Assembly (NCBI GenBank): GCA_018398585.1
Contig: JAGTTD010000021.1
Coordinates: 23,871,794 to 23,935,793 of the forward strand
DNA: 64,000 bases
Reading direction: 5' to 3'
Origin: Simmondsia chinensis
Taxonomy: Eukaryota > Streptophyta > Magnoliopsida > Caryophyllales > Simmondsiaceae
The notes beneath the pieces were generated by a model. The model was not told where the DNA came from. It saw nothing but the letters and a program-made list of their open reading frames with translations, and did no database searches. The position numbers and the translations under genes are program-made. Shown here piece by piece: positions 1 to 13,400 of this stretch (position 1 is the stretch's first letter; every line of letters starts with the position of its first letter).

Positions 1-2307
1 AAGACAGAGCAGAAAATGCCAGCATAAATTCCAGTTGGAATTTGGAAATAAGACAGAGAGATTGAGAACAATAATTCTCCTTGTACTTTGCTTTTCCAAT
101 TATTTGCAGTTTATAAACAGCAAAAATTGCCATGGAATATGTCATGTATAGACTAATGACATGTAATTAGGTTACCTTTCCACTGTTCTTGCAAGTTCTC
201 TTCGTGCTTATAGACAGGCTGTGCAGCCCACGTAAAATATCCTCCTGCTCTCAGCAACCTATTGACTTCGAGAAGCAAGATCCCGTCTATTAGCCACACA
301 AGAAGAGACAAAGTAGTGTTAAACCTCTTTTATTAAAAGAGATGAGGAACAAAAAGCTTCAAACATAAGCACAGATAAATTAACCATCATCTCACGCAAG
401 GCCATTCTGGAAAACTATGCAGCCCTTGAGCTGTTTCTACAGAATCAAACAATTAAATCTTGTAGCATTCCTATTTGTCTGGTGAATTCGATACAAAACA
501 ACAAACAAGTTTATCAAATTCTTCAAGAAACCCATGACGAAAGGATCGTTTCTAAGCTCAAGTTTCGCTCCTCAAACGAACCACGAAGAGCAAAAACAGC
601 AAAAACAATATAACAAAGGTATTGAAAACATCAAAGAAATTGGATGTACCATCACGAGTCAAACTGATAGGTCAAAGGAAAAAAGGAGCAAAAAGAGGAG
701 ATTATTCAAGAAAGAAAGCAAGACAATAAGATCACACAAGTATCGGATATGTCAAGGAAAATGGTTGTACCATCACGAGTCCAATTGATTCTGCATCTTG
801 AACAATGGATGAAATCAAAAGCCTGACTTGGATATAACAACCGGCGAGCTGCAAAAGCTGCCATCATAGCAGGCACACCACGTTCCAAAGCAAACTGGAT
901 CTGGTTCTCACGTACATCTTTCAGTGCAATTAAGAGAGTTGTGACATTATGCTGCAGCAAAAAGGCACCAAAACTTGCAACCCCACAGCCAATATCCAAC
1001 GTGACTCGAGTATGGTGACCAAATTTGATGTCAGGAACCATCTATGAATTCCCACCGAAAGCAGCCATCAATGTAACATCAATAACAGATATAACTGTCA
1101 CAAGTCACAAGAAGTTGCAGAAGATCCAACCTTTGAAATTTGATCCAAGTATTGGTCAGCACCGTGAATGAATTGAGTGCCTCCTCCAGGGAATACAAAT
1201 TTATCCCCCTTGATTGATATCCAGTTCTGGCCTCCTTTATCTTCAACCAAACGTGTGTGAGGTACATTATTGAACCAAACCTATTAATAAAATCATAAAT
1301 CCGCACACAATTCAAAACCCACTGTAGTCCCGCTTAACAAGTCTTGGTTGATCCTTGTCAAGCCAAAAGAAACCGAAACAAGTTGAACTAGCTTGTGGAA
1401 CTGAGCTCGTCCAGGATAGATGAGCTCAACCCATGTAAATTATTGTGGAACTGACCCTTGGGCGAGCAAGCTTGCGATTGGCTTACTTACAGCCGCGGGG
1501 AACATGATACAAATTCCAACAAGAACAGAAACGGAGGAGCAACATGCCCCAAAGTTATCAGAGCTCAGTCTTGTGCCAAAATCCAAATACATGGTATTAG
1601 CATTAAGCAACAGCCTTAATTGCGAACACTAACAAACCATGTCAAGAGACACAGTTCGTCCACACAATAACAAGTAAGCCAACCCAACTAACAAATAAGA
1701 TCATCATCGGATTGAAAAAGATAGATACAAAATTACGGGTGTACATCACCTCATCTCGGCTTTGAGGCCACGGAATCCTGGGGCGGTACCCCTTAGGCAC
1801 TGGAACCAAGCAATTCAAGCCTTTCCCTTTTGGGGGGCAATGGCGCTCGAATCCCTCCCCTCTCTCCGTCGAAATCAACAGCGGAATCGCGTCGACATTA
1901 TCCAAGCAAGGTATTTAATCCCTCATACTCTAATCACACACCTTAAACTTGGTAACCCTAATCCCAATAGTACCCTCCTTCACTCCACTCTGTCTCCGCA
2001 GCGTCCCAGTCCTATTCAAATATTCGGCCACATCATCCGGCAATAAAGGGTGGAATTCTCCGACCGTGAAATCGGACGCCATGGCCCCATTGTCGTCGAT
2101 AATGCCAATGTGTTCCAAAACCGGGGGAGGAGAAGGGTGGGGAGAAAGGGTCGTAGAGGAAAGAGAGGGTGAGGAGGGAGAAAGCAGAGATCTTGAGGAA
2201 GCTGGGGGATCTGATGACCTCCATTGTTGTCTTCCTTGTGGGTTCAATTCAAGTATCCGTGCACGCTCATGCTGCTGGTGACGACGTTCTGATTTTACGC
2301 CTCCCAA
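1..2307 (-). pseudogene. PMT-type putative methyltransferase, broken and partial
   Basis: Related to the plant PMT (QUASIMODO-like) S-adenosylmethionine-dependent methyltransferases, Golgi type II membrane proteins linked to wall polysaccharide modification. Four exons can be placed: about 2224-1750, 1280-1131, 1041-771 and 286-176; the rest lies beyond the left edge. Splice phases agree throughout. Exon 2 reads [20 protein letters not shown], exon 3 carries the SAM motif [14 protein letters not shown] and [18 protein letters not shown], exon 4 reads [15 protein letters not shown]. Exon 1 is damaged. The membrane-anchor stretch FLKISAFSLLTLSFLY (reading from 2224) is in a different frame from the following IGIIDDNGAMASDFTVGEF, and two in-frame stops interrupt the conserved C-x-x-SMR-x-x-IPCLDN region: TAG at 1932-1930 and TAA at 1917-1915. 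Introns are kept, so this is a decayed gene or duplicate, not a processed copy. A sequencing error is less likely because three lesions occur in one exon. Confidence 0.85.
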
Positions 2308-2327
2308 TGAATTTTTTTTTTTTTTGG

Positions 2328-2450
2328 AACAACAACAACAGTCTCAGTGCCTCGCGGCTCCCGCAATAAGCAGGGTCTGGGAGGGGTAGATGTACGCAGC
2401 CTTACCCCTTCCGAGTGGAAAGGAGGCTGTTTCCGAGAACTCCCAACTTG
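2328..2450 (-). mobile_element. Au-like SINE, headless copy
   Basis: On the minus strand it reads from CAAGTTGGGAGTTCTCGG through the family core (GGTAAGGCTGCGTACATC, CCCTCCCAGACCCTGC, GGCACTGAGAC-like) to a GTTGTTGTTGTT tail at 2340-2328. It matches the body of the other copies in this window but has no 5S-like head. I could not define a target-site duplication. It sits just upstream of the PMT pseudogene. Confidence 0.75.
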
Positions 2451-2640
2451 AAGTGTGTGTAAACCTGCAAGTACAGAAATTAATTTATCACCAATGGATT
2501 TAGTAAAAATAAGGTGCCACCTGAATTAAAGAAAAAGACATGCAAGCATTTAAGTGTGTATGTATGTATGCCAAAACAGATGAGTAATCAGAACTAACTA
2601 AACAGTATAAAAATGCTAGCATAGGGATCTTAAACTACAA

Positions 2641-3293
2641 GTCACTCGCCTCGCTATCCTACGCTGTCACCTCCGCTATCCTTATGCTAACCCTCCATCG
2701 TGCCCTGTCTGAGGCCATCTCCTCTCTTAGGTTTAGGTGGGTTAGGTCGTATCGAATCGTCTCCAGCCAACTCCTCTTTGGCCTGCCCCTCCCTCTTCTT
2801 CCCAGCGTCGTTTGTAGCTGTTCACACCTCCTAACTGGGGCTGTGGTCGATCTCCTGTTAACATGTCCGAACCATCTTAGGCGGTGCTCCCTCAGTTTAT
2901 CGTCGATCGATGCTACACTCAATTTATCTCTTATTACATCGTTCCTGATCCTATCCTTCCTCGTGTGACCACACATCCAGCGCAACATCCTCATCTCTGC
3001 CACTTTCATCCTCCGTATTTGATTTTGTTTCATTGGGCGACACTCTGCCCCATATAACATAGCCGGTCTAACTACCGACCTATAGTATTTTCCTTTAGCT
3101 TTAGTGGGAACTTTCTATCACAAAGCACCCCGGATGCCATCCTCCACTTCTGCCAGCCTACTTTAATTCTATTGTTGACATCCTCATCCACCTCACCATT
3201 TTGATGTATCATGGATCCTAGGTATTTGAAACTCTCCTTACTTGACACGGTCTCCGATTCTATCTTGACCTCCTCTATACTAGGTTTTGATTT
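2641..3293 (-). mobile_element. RTE-type LINE, 3' end of the reverse-transcriptase ORF
   Basis: On the minus strand the sequence encodes the C-terminal part of a plant RTE-clade LINE polyprotein. The family signature is MLYGAECRPMK, MRMLRWMCGHTRKDRIRN, HRLRWFGHVNRR and RRGRGRPKRSW (open from 3060 to 2659). The same polyprotein continues upstream in another frame to about 3293 ([27 protein letters not shown]), so there is at least one frameshift around 3060-3130. The endonuclease and catalytic RT motifs are absent, so it is a 5'-truncated dead copy. A related fragment lies at 63130-63752. Confidence 0.85.
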
Positions 3294-4405
3294 TTTTTTT
3301 TTTTTTTTTGGAACATGATTAATTTACTACAGTTACATTTTTATATTAGTTAAATTAAATATTTATTCATCATACTTTTTAAGTATCTACCTAACAATGG
3401 TGGTTCCATCAGAAATGCCTTATTTTCTTATCTAGTTACTAATATATATATAGACATTTTTTGAATTTTAACCTGGAGTTTGTGTGTCACTATTGTTATT
3501 TAGTCTGTTGAAAAATGTGGCATAGTTATGAATTTAATATGCCTTGGGATGGTTAGAGTAGTGACATATAAATTCGTAAAAAGAAGAGTTTAATAGTTTA
3601 AATTATTTAGAGCTTGTTTATCATCATTTTTTTAGTTATTTAAAAACAAATTCAGAAATCAACTTTTTGAAAAGAATTTTTATTATTTTTTATTTCTAAT
3701 TTCCAGTCCATGTTCAGTCCTTGCAAAATGAAAACAAAAAATTAAAAAAAAAAAAAGTACAGAGACTAAAAACAATTGGAAAAAGAAAAAAAAAATGATA
3801 TAAATGATACCCTAGAATTTTGGGTTTAAAAAACGTCCACACCATATGCAGGAGAAATGAGACCCAGCAAACAAAATGTACCTTTTTATGAAATGAGACA
3901 ATGGCTAATAGCTTGATTCTTTGACCTGTTCCAGTTATAGAAACATAAATGTACCTTTTTATTTATCCACAATGATCAAAATTTAGGTACTTTTTGAACC
4001 ATGTGTACACAATTGGCGTACTATCTAAATAACGTGGAGCTGCCGCATTTTTCTTGTGTTGAGTCATAGATGATCAATTCAAGAGGTATGGGCTCCAGTT
4101 GTACAACAATTTCATCATTGATCAACCCCTTTGTGTTTGTGGGAGGAAATGGCAGCTTGGCTGACAGACGTAAAACAAGAGCCGCCTGACCTGCTCCCTC
4201 TCTGATTGTACATCCATTAATGTATGCTTTATATGCCTTTTTTTTTAAAAAAAAAGAACTATGACACTTCCATTTCTTGGTAAACAAAATATAACCACTG
4301 CCTAAATTAGAGACATCTAGTCTAAACAAATTAGGATCCACAAGAAACAAGCCACCCCTCTAATTACAAAACCCCGCCGCGGGATGAATGAATGCTCAAC
4401 CCAAA
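3294..4405. other. Intergenic, AT-rich
   Basis: Spacer between the LINE fragment and the 3' end of the ubinuclein gene. It is AT-rich with homopolymer runs (for example T at 3289-3309). The part just right of 4000 probably holds the ubinuclein 3' UTR. The reading frame at 4350-4021 has no recognisable product, and I see no gene here. Confidence 0.5.
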
Positions 4406-7400
4406 TCATGTTGGTTGTTGAAAACTTGGTACGATGGCTGTCTGAGTATTTGAGTTCTGGGGGGCAGCTTGCACTTGCAGTATACCTATAACAGCATGCT
4501 TGTGGGACTTCTGTTTCACATCGCTCTCAAGGGAAGGCAACTTCTCTGATGGCAGAAAATGACCACCCCCCACTTCCGCTTCTGGTTTTCTCTTTACCTT
4601 TTTCTTTACCACTTGACCTTCTATTGTCCTTGCATCCTGATGTGAACTACTCCATGTCCCCTTCAGCTTCTCTGCTCTTGGTCGCTCCATACTAGATGCT
4701 GCTGCAATTGTCGAGGGCACCGGCATTGAAAGAACCATGGGTGGTGGGTGCATCTTGGTCACCGTCGCTCCAGCTGCTGTGCTACTGGAACTAAACTGAT
4801 TTTGTGAAGTTGCAACGTGAACACCAGCATCAGTGGCTGTCATCCCTTCCGCCGACAGGCCCTGAGCAGCTTTGCTAGGTTCAGCTCCAACCCTCCCCTC
4901 CATCTTTGTTGCCATCAACTTCTTCCTCCTAATTTTCTCCTGGTCATAATGCCAGAAAATATCATAACACATGAAGCTCAAACTATGAGATAAGCAACCA
5001 AATATAAAATGCTCACAAATTGGCGACAACAAATTTTCCTGCATGCAGAACAGCTAAGTTTGCGAGACGTACAATTGTACTCCAATTCATTATTAGCACA
5101 TTCATGCATTGTACGTGAATAATACGCATCTACGTATTATCGCCGCATAACACTCTTGTTTGCCTATTTTTTTCCCAAAAACACAGAAAAATTCGCCTAT
5201 TTTTAATGTAAAACGTAATATACATATTTTATGAAAAATATGGACGGCTTTTTTCCAAAAATCCGTTGACCTGTGAAAAATGATATGCAAGTTTTGAAAT
5301 AAAAAAATTAGGTGAAGCCCACTACTTTTCCTGCCCCGCCATTTGAAACATCGAAACCCTTTGAACTCCCTTGTGAGGTCTCGCCAAAATCCCAATCTGC
5401 AAGCAAACAAAACCTTGCTATTCATCATTTTCTTGCTCAATCATTCTCTTAGCTCCCAGTCACACCATTCTCTTCCTTAGCCATTATTTCTACACTCAAT
5501 CTGACTTCGGATTCAGTGCTTCAACATTCCCGTCAGTTTAACCCTTGACAGCCAGGTTTGTTCATCTTCCGTTGTTACTATGCTCTATACTTAACCAACT
5601 TTGTTCATCAATCTTCCTTTTGCTACCTCTTAAGAATTTTCTACTACACTTTAAATCTAGGGTTACAAGTTAGAGAAAGTGAAAACTAAATTTCATCGTT
5701 GCGCTATTTTTGTTTGATTCAGTGTTATCATTGGTTATATTAGTGATTTCTTCGTCATTTATGTTGATAATTGCAAACAAAGCATAAAGTTGGTTCGTGG
5801 TTTTAATGATTTCCTTTTGTTTCAAGTCATAACATGCAAAAATTGATCTGAATTTTTGAGCTATATACTTGAAAATAAAATTCTTTTAAATACAAATATA
5901 TTGATATCGTTTTTTTAAGAGTCAACGTACTTTTCACTAGATCTTTAGTGTGAAAAGCTGAATAATATATTAGAATCCGTTCTATTCCTGTACCATATTT
6001 GACTAACTATGCTCCAATTATGGTGACCATGCACCAATATACACACAATTGTCCACTATTATATTGTTTGAATTGAATATGCTTGCCAGAGTCCTATGGT
6101 ATACGCAAGATATGAGAGGGAGAAAGTGATCGTGCTACCTTCTTTCTCTCATGCAACGCCCTCCTCCGCTCTTTTGCACGACAAATAGCGCGTTTTATCC
6201 CATGGTTGTCCATCACTCCTCGGGGCCACAGTTCAGCCAGCTGAATCGAAGATGAAACATGCTATTAATGGATAAGGGTTGTTCACATAAAAGAGAGAGT
6301 CAGTCATCGTGTAAGCTACACCACCAAGACAAATTACAGACTAGATGTGCTATAAAATATGACAAAGTCAACAGCATTGGTTTCTGCAACAGAAGAAAAA
6401 CTTATAAGTTATTCCTGAGCTCTTTTTATAGTGACTGTCGAGGGGACAATAGCGGACAGTTCACTCATATATGATACATCAGTTTCATAGTTCAGAGATT
6501 GCTGGCATGAGCGACAACAGACAGTTCACTAAACAAACAAAGAGACAATTACGAGTAGACGCTAGCAGAGCAAATACAAAGTGACAATGGAAAAATTGTA
6601 AGTTACAGAATCAAGGGTTGGGTTGGGTTGACTTGACGGAAGCCAGCCAATGCACAAATATGCACTTCAATCCATATACTAAACAACCATCAACTGGGAA
6701 AAAAGGCTATGTTGTTTTGTAACTTAATGTGGTGACGTGGTGATTTGCGGAGCCAGTAAAATCTGCTCCTGATTTACCTTGTCATTTCAATTCCTCTCTA
6801 TGTATCATCCAAACAAGAGATCCAAAGGTATTTGAACCTCAACCAAAGTAAGACCCTCTCCCCAATTATCCTACATAAACAAAACCTAACTGCAGCAAAA
6901 ATTACTGAAACAAAATGCAAAAACTTCAATTACTGAATTCCAAACAACTGTGAATATAATAAAGGAAAGAAAGCAAACCTCCCCATACAATTTTCTGACT
7001 TGAGGAGCCACATCTTCATCAAGCCCCTAACATCCAGAAAATAAGGATCTCAGTAGAACCACCATGAAAATGAATCATCTTTTTTGCTTTCCTTTCCACG
7101 ACTTTATATAACTAAAGATAAGAAACAGTACATCAACAAATATGTCATAGAGATCACAGATCTTGTCCTCCAACGTGAAATCCATAGAACATTGGCCTTT
7201 AATTGTCCCTTTATCTTCATGAATAGAATCTTGAAACTCTTCAGATTCTCCAAACTGCTGATCACTTGTCTGAAAGAACACATAATATGTAATGGAGACT
7301 AGGACTGACAGAGAAAATAGGGAAAAGGAAGAGTCTATACCACACAAAATATAGAACCATCAAGGAATACCTAGTGACTTTTAAGTCTTGCATTTGTGAT

Positions 7401-10400
7401 CTTCTTAATGAATAGCCATACAATTATTCAAATCTGAATACTTCATAGATTGTTTTTAACAAATACAAATTTTTTTTTTTTTTTTTGGTAAGAACATGTC
7501 TGTATGTCTGTATATACATACGTACATATGTATACATATATGTGTGTGTACGTATACATACATATATAAGTATATATATCTTCTACATAAAGGCCAATTG
7601 TGTTAGCTCAAAGTCCGTTAATGTAACATGACTAGGGATGTATTTGAGCAGAGCCGAGCCCGAGCCTGCCAGGCTCGAGGCTCAGCTTGTTCCCATCAAG
7701 CTTGGCTCGTCAAAATCTCGGGCTCGGTTGGGCTCGATCTAAGCTCGAGTTTCGAATTCAGCGTGCAATATTCCAGCACATTTAAGCTCAATATATGCTC
7801 GTTTATGATGAGCTGGCTCGCGAGGGCTCACAAGCCGGCTCGGCTCATTTACACCCCCTAAACATGATGGCCTTTATTTGCTTCCACCATGGAAACTTTC
7901 TTCTTTGAGTAGTAGTTTTAGCAGAAGTAACAAGTAGGTCTTACAAACACTGTTAAATAGCCTGAACAAAATATTAATTGCAGTCATTCTCCACTTTCAA
8001 AAAGACCCACAAATAAGGAAATTGGACCAGGAGGTGTTCCCTTTTGCGACACCACCATTCACAAGAAAGAGGCTCTTTCAATAACGTTAATGTTACAAAA
8101 ACATTAGTCTCACTGATCATAGTGAAAATGTTAGACATCATTGACAACCATTAAATGACCCTGTCAGCCATTATGACATCCAACAGATAAAAAATCAAAT
8201 GAGGCTCATTTTGCACAATTATCAGTCCGTTCTTTTTTCCCACCACATGCTAGAAAAGGCAGTGGACCAAGCCCTGATTGAACGTATTGCATCACGTACA
8301 TAGCAATACCATTTTTCTATCATAACCAATAATGATGACCACAAGGTGTCAAAGCTAAAGGCCAAGAAGCAGCAAGCATGATTTCACTAAACCAAACCAT
8401 AAACATCAAAGTATTTTCGAAAGGTAGGTCAATACTTGGACGCAAATGCACAAATAGGAGTAGATGGAGTGCTATTGATGCTACCTTAAATACTAGAGAA
8501 GAAGCACGCGCTTTGATCATCTCAACGACCTCCTTTTTGATTTGTTGAAATTTGTCATCATTCTCTTGCTTTGCAGACACGCTCATATTGATCATGATTC
8601 TTAAGTTTCTCTGTCAAAAATTAGCATCAGACAGTTAAACAGCCAATTCATCATGAGAAAGTTCGATTTAGTTCAATTAACCAATACAAAAATAGGGAGA
8701 TATTCCTCAATAAGAAAATTAACTGAAAAAAGTTGCATGCTTAGTTTGAGGAACTTTAGTGAAAGAATGGTCGCTGAAGTGTTAAAATGGTGTTAGTCTT
8801 TTTCAAAGAGTCACGAACTTGTTGAAGTTTGTAACTTCAAGACTTAAAACCACTAGTCATGCAATAATTAACTCAACCACATGCAAGCCTGTGCATTAGT
8901 GTCAGAAGTTTGGATTACAGGCATCTGAAGTCTCCAAGCATCATTATTTAAAACTGACCTCATACCTTTAACGTCCTGAGCTGTACTAAATGCCCAAGAA
9001 TGCACATGAGCCGATTTAACAGCTCCTTGGGAACTTTACCATGGCTTGCCTGCTGAAAACAGAAGAAAACATGCTTACGTACATCTCTAGGATAGAGAAA
9101 TAATCCCCCGTCACAGAAAGGAAGGAAAAGGGAGAAAAGAGAAGAGGAAGAAGAACGAAGAAGCAGCAGCTTGATAGCATTGGCTCTATGTACCGCTAGT
9201 CTAGCAACTTTAGCAAGCTTCTGCTTTATCTCACGTGGCAATCTCCTTTTAACTGCCTGGGATGAAGCATCAGCTTCCTGGACATCAGTGGTTGGTGGCC
9301 TCGCTGCATGTGATAGAGGGAACCATAGTACGTGTTGATAAAAAATAATTACTAATTAAGAACTAATATAAAAAGTTTATGGTACTTACATTCCGCAACC
9401 ATCTTTTCCAACTCCCTAATAGCCTTTTCTAGCACATTACCCTTTGGTTTAATACTAGAACCTTCTTTTCTCTCTGCGCCAGAACTTCTCTGCATATTAC
9501 AATGTTCATAGGTCTAGTTTAGATTAACAAATACGAAGCACACCCCACAAGAAAGAAAATCATATTTTCCAGAAGGAATCAACCTTAACACCCAAAAAAA
9601 TCCCAAGGAGTACCAAAACATAACATAAATCAATCAAATTCTAAAAGACCTTAAAAAAATGCCCTTCCAGTCAATAGCTCAACGAACTTCGCAAAATTCT
9701 TACAAGTGAATAGCATATCAAACTAATGACTTACGAGAGAAAAGCGAAGGAAATACCAAAAAATGGATGTTTGGAAAAGGACACAACATAAAGTCAAATT
9801 GGGCGGAAGATAGAAAGCCACTTTCCTTAAACCCATTGCAGTAACCCTGCAGCTTCTATTCTTAGTTCTTATGAGGGGGGCGCTAACTCAATCATTCAGA
9901 TGGAAAAACTAGAACTATATGTACAAACTATCAGCAGCTAACAGGTATAACCATTAGAAAGAAACATGATCACCAAAAACATATCAAGCCAACAAATAAT
10001 AAAGTAGTTTGGTTTGTATATAAGAGCTCGCATAAGAAGAATTATAATACTCACTACTGCAACTTGCATGGGATGCGGGATATTAAGGTCTAACTGCTCA
10101 CGAGAAAAGCTCCTCTCCCTCTGCTGTATTGATAATTCAGATTCTTCAACATTTTTACCTGAGTGAATTTCATGTATATAAGAACTTCTACCATGACACT
10201 TCATGTCTGACAATTCACTCCCAACGGTTAACTTATTACCAGAATATATCTCTGGGAATATTCGAGTCCTCTGCTTATCAATGTTGTTTCCGGACAAGGA
10301 TGACAATGCATCACCATTAGTAACTTTCAAAGATGAAGCAGGGTCCAATGTACATTTACCATCAGCAGCTATCTCCGGATACGTTTCAAATGCATCAGAT

Positions 10401-13400
10401 GGGTTCTGAATTCTTTTTTCTTCAGATCCTTCAACAGAAAGACCCTGAGATAAAGGCAAAGCATTCTTGTCAGCTGATACTGATGTCTTCCCAGCACTCT
10501 TCCTACCCACTTTCATATGTTTCCTTGATCCATGGCCATGCTCATGCTCTTCAGGACCACTTGTTTCTTTTCTTCTCCTTTTCTTAGGCTGCTGATGAGA
10601 CAACTCCAGTGGTTCACTATCAAAGAAAGGGGGAGAATAGACCAGTAAGAGAAAGCATGTTCACATTTGATGAAAGAACAGTATCCCCAAATGCAATAAT
10701 AAGAAATAATAGAAGCTGTCTATAAGAAAAGACCAACCATTATATATTATAGATGCAGATGCCGGAGCATCCAGATGCTAAGACAATGATTTAGATGTCT
10801 CCACAAATTCATCTCGATGGAATACCAATAATGTATTTCATGGTAAGTAACTTCCAGTGTTAATGCAAAAGAAAAGGAGAATCTACCTATATAGATCCAA
10901 ATATTAAGATCTTGATGAGCACGTGTTTGTAGACTGAATAAGTGATATGACAAGGAAGTTGGCTCACGTACTCTATAATTACTTTCTCTGAAGTTTTCGA
11001 GAATTCTCTACACAGCAAAGATTACACGGAATAATATCTTGTATCCAAGACCACATTTTCTAGCACTCCAAAGTCATATGGACCCGTCCATGGAAGGGAG
11101 AAAAGAAGAGAGGAATGTGGCTTTGAGAATTAAAAAATTGGCCCTTCATGTATCCTTTTCTCTTTTTTCCAGTTACGAACTCTTGGAGAGGCCATGGGAA
11201 AGGCAAAGCAGCTACGACAAGAAATACTATTATTGAGAGTTTTGAAATTAGCTTGCATATATTATTATAAGTGTTCAATGCATTGTTTAAAGAGATCTGG
11301 CATGTTAGAGATCATTTCATTTAATCTATGGTTAGGGTTCGGAGAATTCCAAAAATTGTAGGGAAGCTAATTCTAGAGGATCTAGATCCTGATACATGCA
11401 TAGCTCCTGGACAGCAACAGTTAGCTCAATAATAGACTAGCAGCATTTCCTACTGTAGAACATTTTATACGTCATGTATTTTAAATTAATGAATAATTGC
11501 ATTTGAAGTATTTCTCAAGGTGATTATCATATATACATGTAGAAAAAGGGCAAGAACATTCATTGAAAATTTTGGCACATTCCAATTTTATTGGATGTCT
11601 CCGAAAACACAATGCCTAGGTTGCATGATACTGCTCGCTCAAATATACAGGCAGATTCGAAGGCCGCATTAAGTACCCAAGAAAATTTGCAAGCTTGGAT
11701 GATGCCAGAAACCCACAGGTATTATTCATAAATAGACGAAGCTTCTTACTTCTACATCCCTCTAGAATTTGGTAATTTGTAGTTCACCTTCATTGTTATC
11801 AGGTAAGAAAATTTTATCCACAACTACTCCTAAAAGGAAGTTTTGTCCCATTCCTGAGTGCACTGCAGCTTTCGTTTGTTGCCTTGCTATTTTGCCCCCT
11901 GTTCCTCCTCCTAGTTCAGTACCATCATGCAGAAGAGATTTGAAAGAGATCAAGTGTACAGCAAAAGAACACCTAATGCACATGGATGGACAAGACACCA
12001 AGATTGATGAGCAACTCAGTTCACCTAGGACTGCTAGGGTACACTCTTCCTGAAGTGACATAACTAGAACATTTAATGGCATTCTTTCCTATCATAGAGT
12101 CTGATGCTTCCTATAATGAAGCCAAAGATATAAATTACATCTTTCTTCCTCGATAAAGTGGGCTTAGATACCCAAATGAAGTTCATAATTTCTACCATAG
12201 TCATTCTTTGTAAAGGTTTCTAACCAAGTGGTTGATTCCATACAAGATATCTTTGTCGAAGAGATGGATTGCCTCATCTATTTAATCCCCTGACGAAATA
12301 GATGTAGCGGCTTAGCATAGGGGTAGCCAATGTAGCGGCGTAAAATAAAGGAGCATATTTTGGCTAGCACTAGTGCCTCTAGGCTCATATGTTTTTGGCC
12401 GTGTGATTTACTTGATATATTTGGGAGTTGTTTTAGTGCCTATTGCTGCTTCTTGCTTCATGTTTCATGCTTTCTTTATGCTTACTTTGGGCCGTTGTTT
12501 GTATGCTCTCATGCTGGTATGCTCTTATACTTTATGCTTTATGTTGTATGCTTCTCAGGTTGGGGATCCTCGGACATAGCCTCCCTCTAGAGTAGCACCT
12601 TGAAGGGGTAAGGCTGCGTACATCACTCTCCCCCCAGATCCTGCATATGCGGGAGCCTTTGAGGCACTGAGTAGGTGGTGGTTGTTTTTCTATGAAGCAA
12701 ATAAAGATGGAACCAATCATCGGGTAGGTTAAAACTTTAGGTTCTGCTTTTGTTGATACAACAACAACAACAGTCCCAGTGCCTCGCTGCTGCTTTTGTT
12801 GATGGGGCAGCAAATATTCCGGAAAGCTTAATGCAGCATGTCTTTGAGGAGCTCTTTCATACTGGAGCTACCATAATCGTATTGCTAGAGAAATCCAAAT
12901 AAATAACTCAGCAAGATGTCAAACAATATATAGGCGACTCAGAGCGTTTCCTTTGTTTAATCACAAATTAATTATAATCACTACTCATCAGCTGCAGACC
13001 AATTTTCTTCACCTCAACAGCTACATTTATTCTCCACAATCATGTAGAGTATTCAATCAGATAAAAGTCCCCTTTCGGTCACTACAATGACCAAAAATGG
13101 CCAACTTAGTCACTGAACTCAAATTTGGGAAGATTTAGTCACCCAACTCCTATTAAAAGTCCCTTTTAGTCACTCAAGTCATTTAAAATGAACAAGTTGG
13201 TAACCCAACTTAAATTTTGGAAGATTCGGTCACCCAACTCCAAATAAAAATCTCATTTAGTCACCCAAATGCTTTAAAATTGATTAAATTCACTGCTCTA
13301 GTAAAAAAAAATAACAAATTTAATCACATTTGTTAAATTATTTATTTCATTGGTCTCTCATTTTGTAATTTTATAGAAATTTATCCATCACAAATTATAT

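Noticed and set aside
2684..2968. Plus-strand protein at the RTE LINE
   Set aside because: Shadow of the LINE reading frame on the other strand; the same applies at 63187-63603.
5330..5600. Leader exon of a plus-strand gene in ubinuclein intron 12
   Set aside because: CT-rich stretch with a CAG/GTTTG donor-like site, but no coding exon follows before ubinuclein sequence resumes.
11600..12060. Plus-strand gene nested in ubinuclein intron 4
   Set aside because: Exon-like stretches with donor CACAG/GTATTA and an acceptor near 11803 do not yield one open frame or a recognisable protein.
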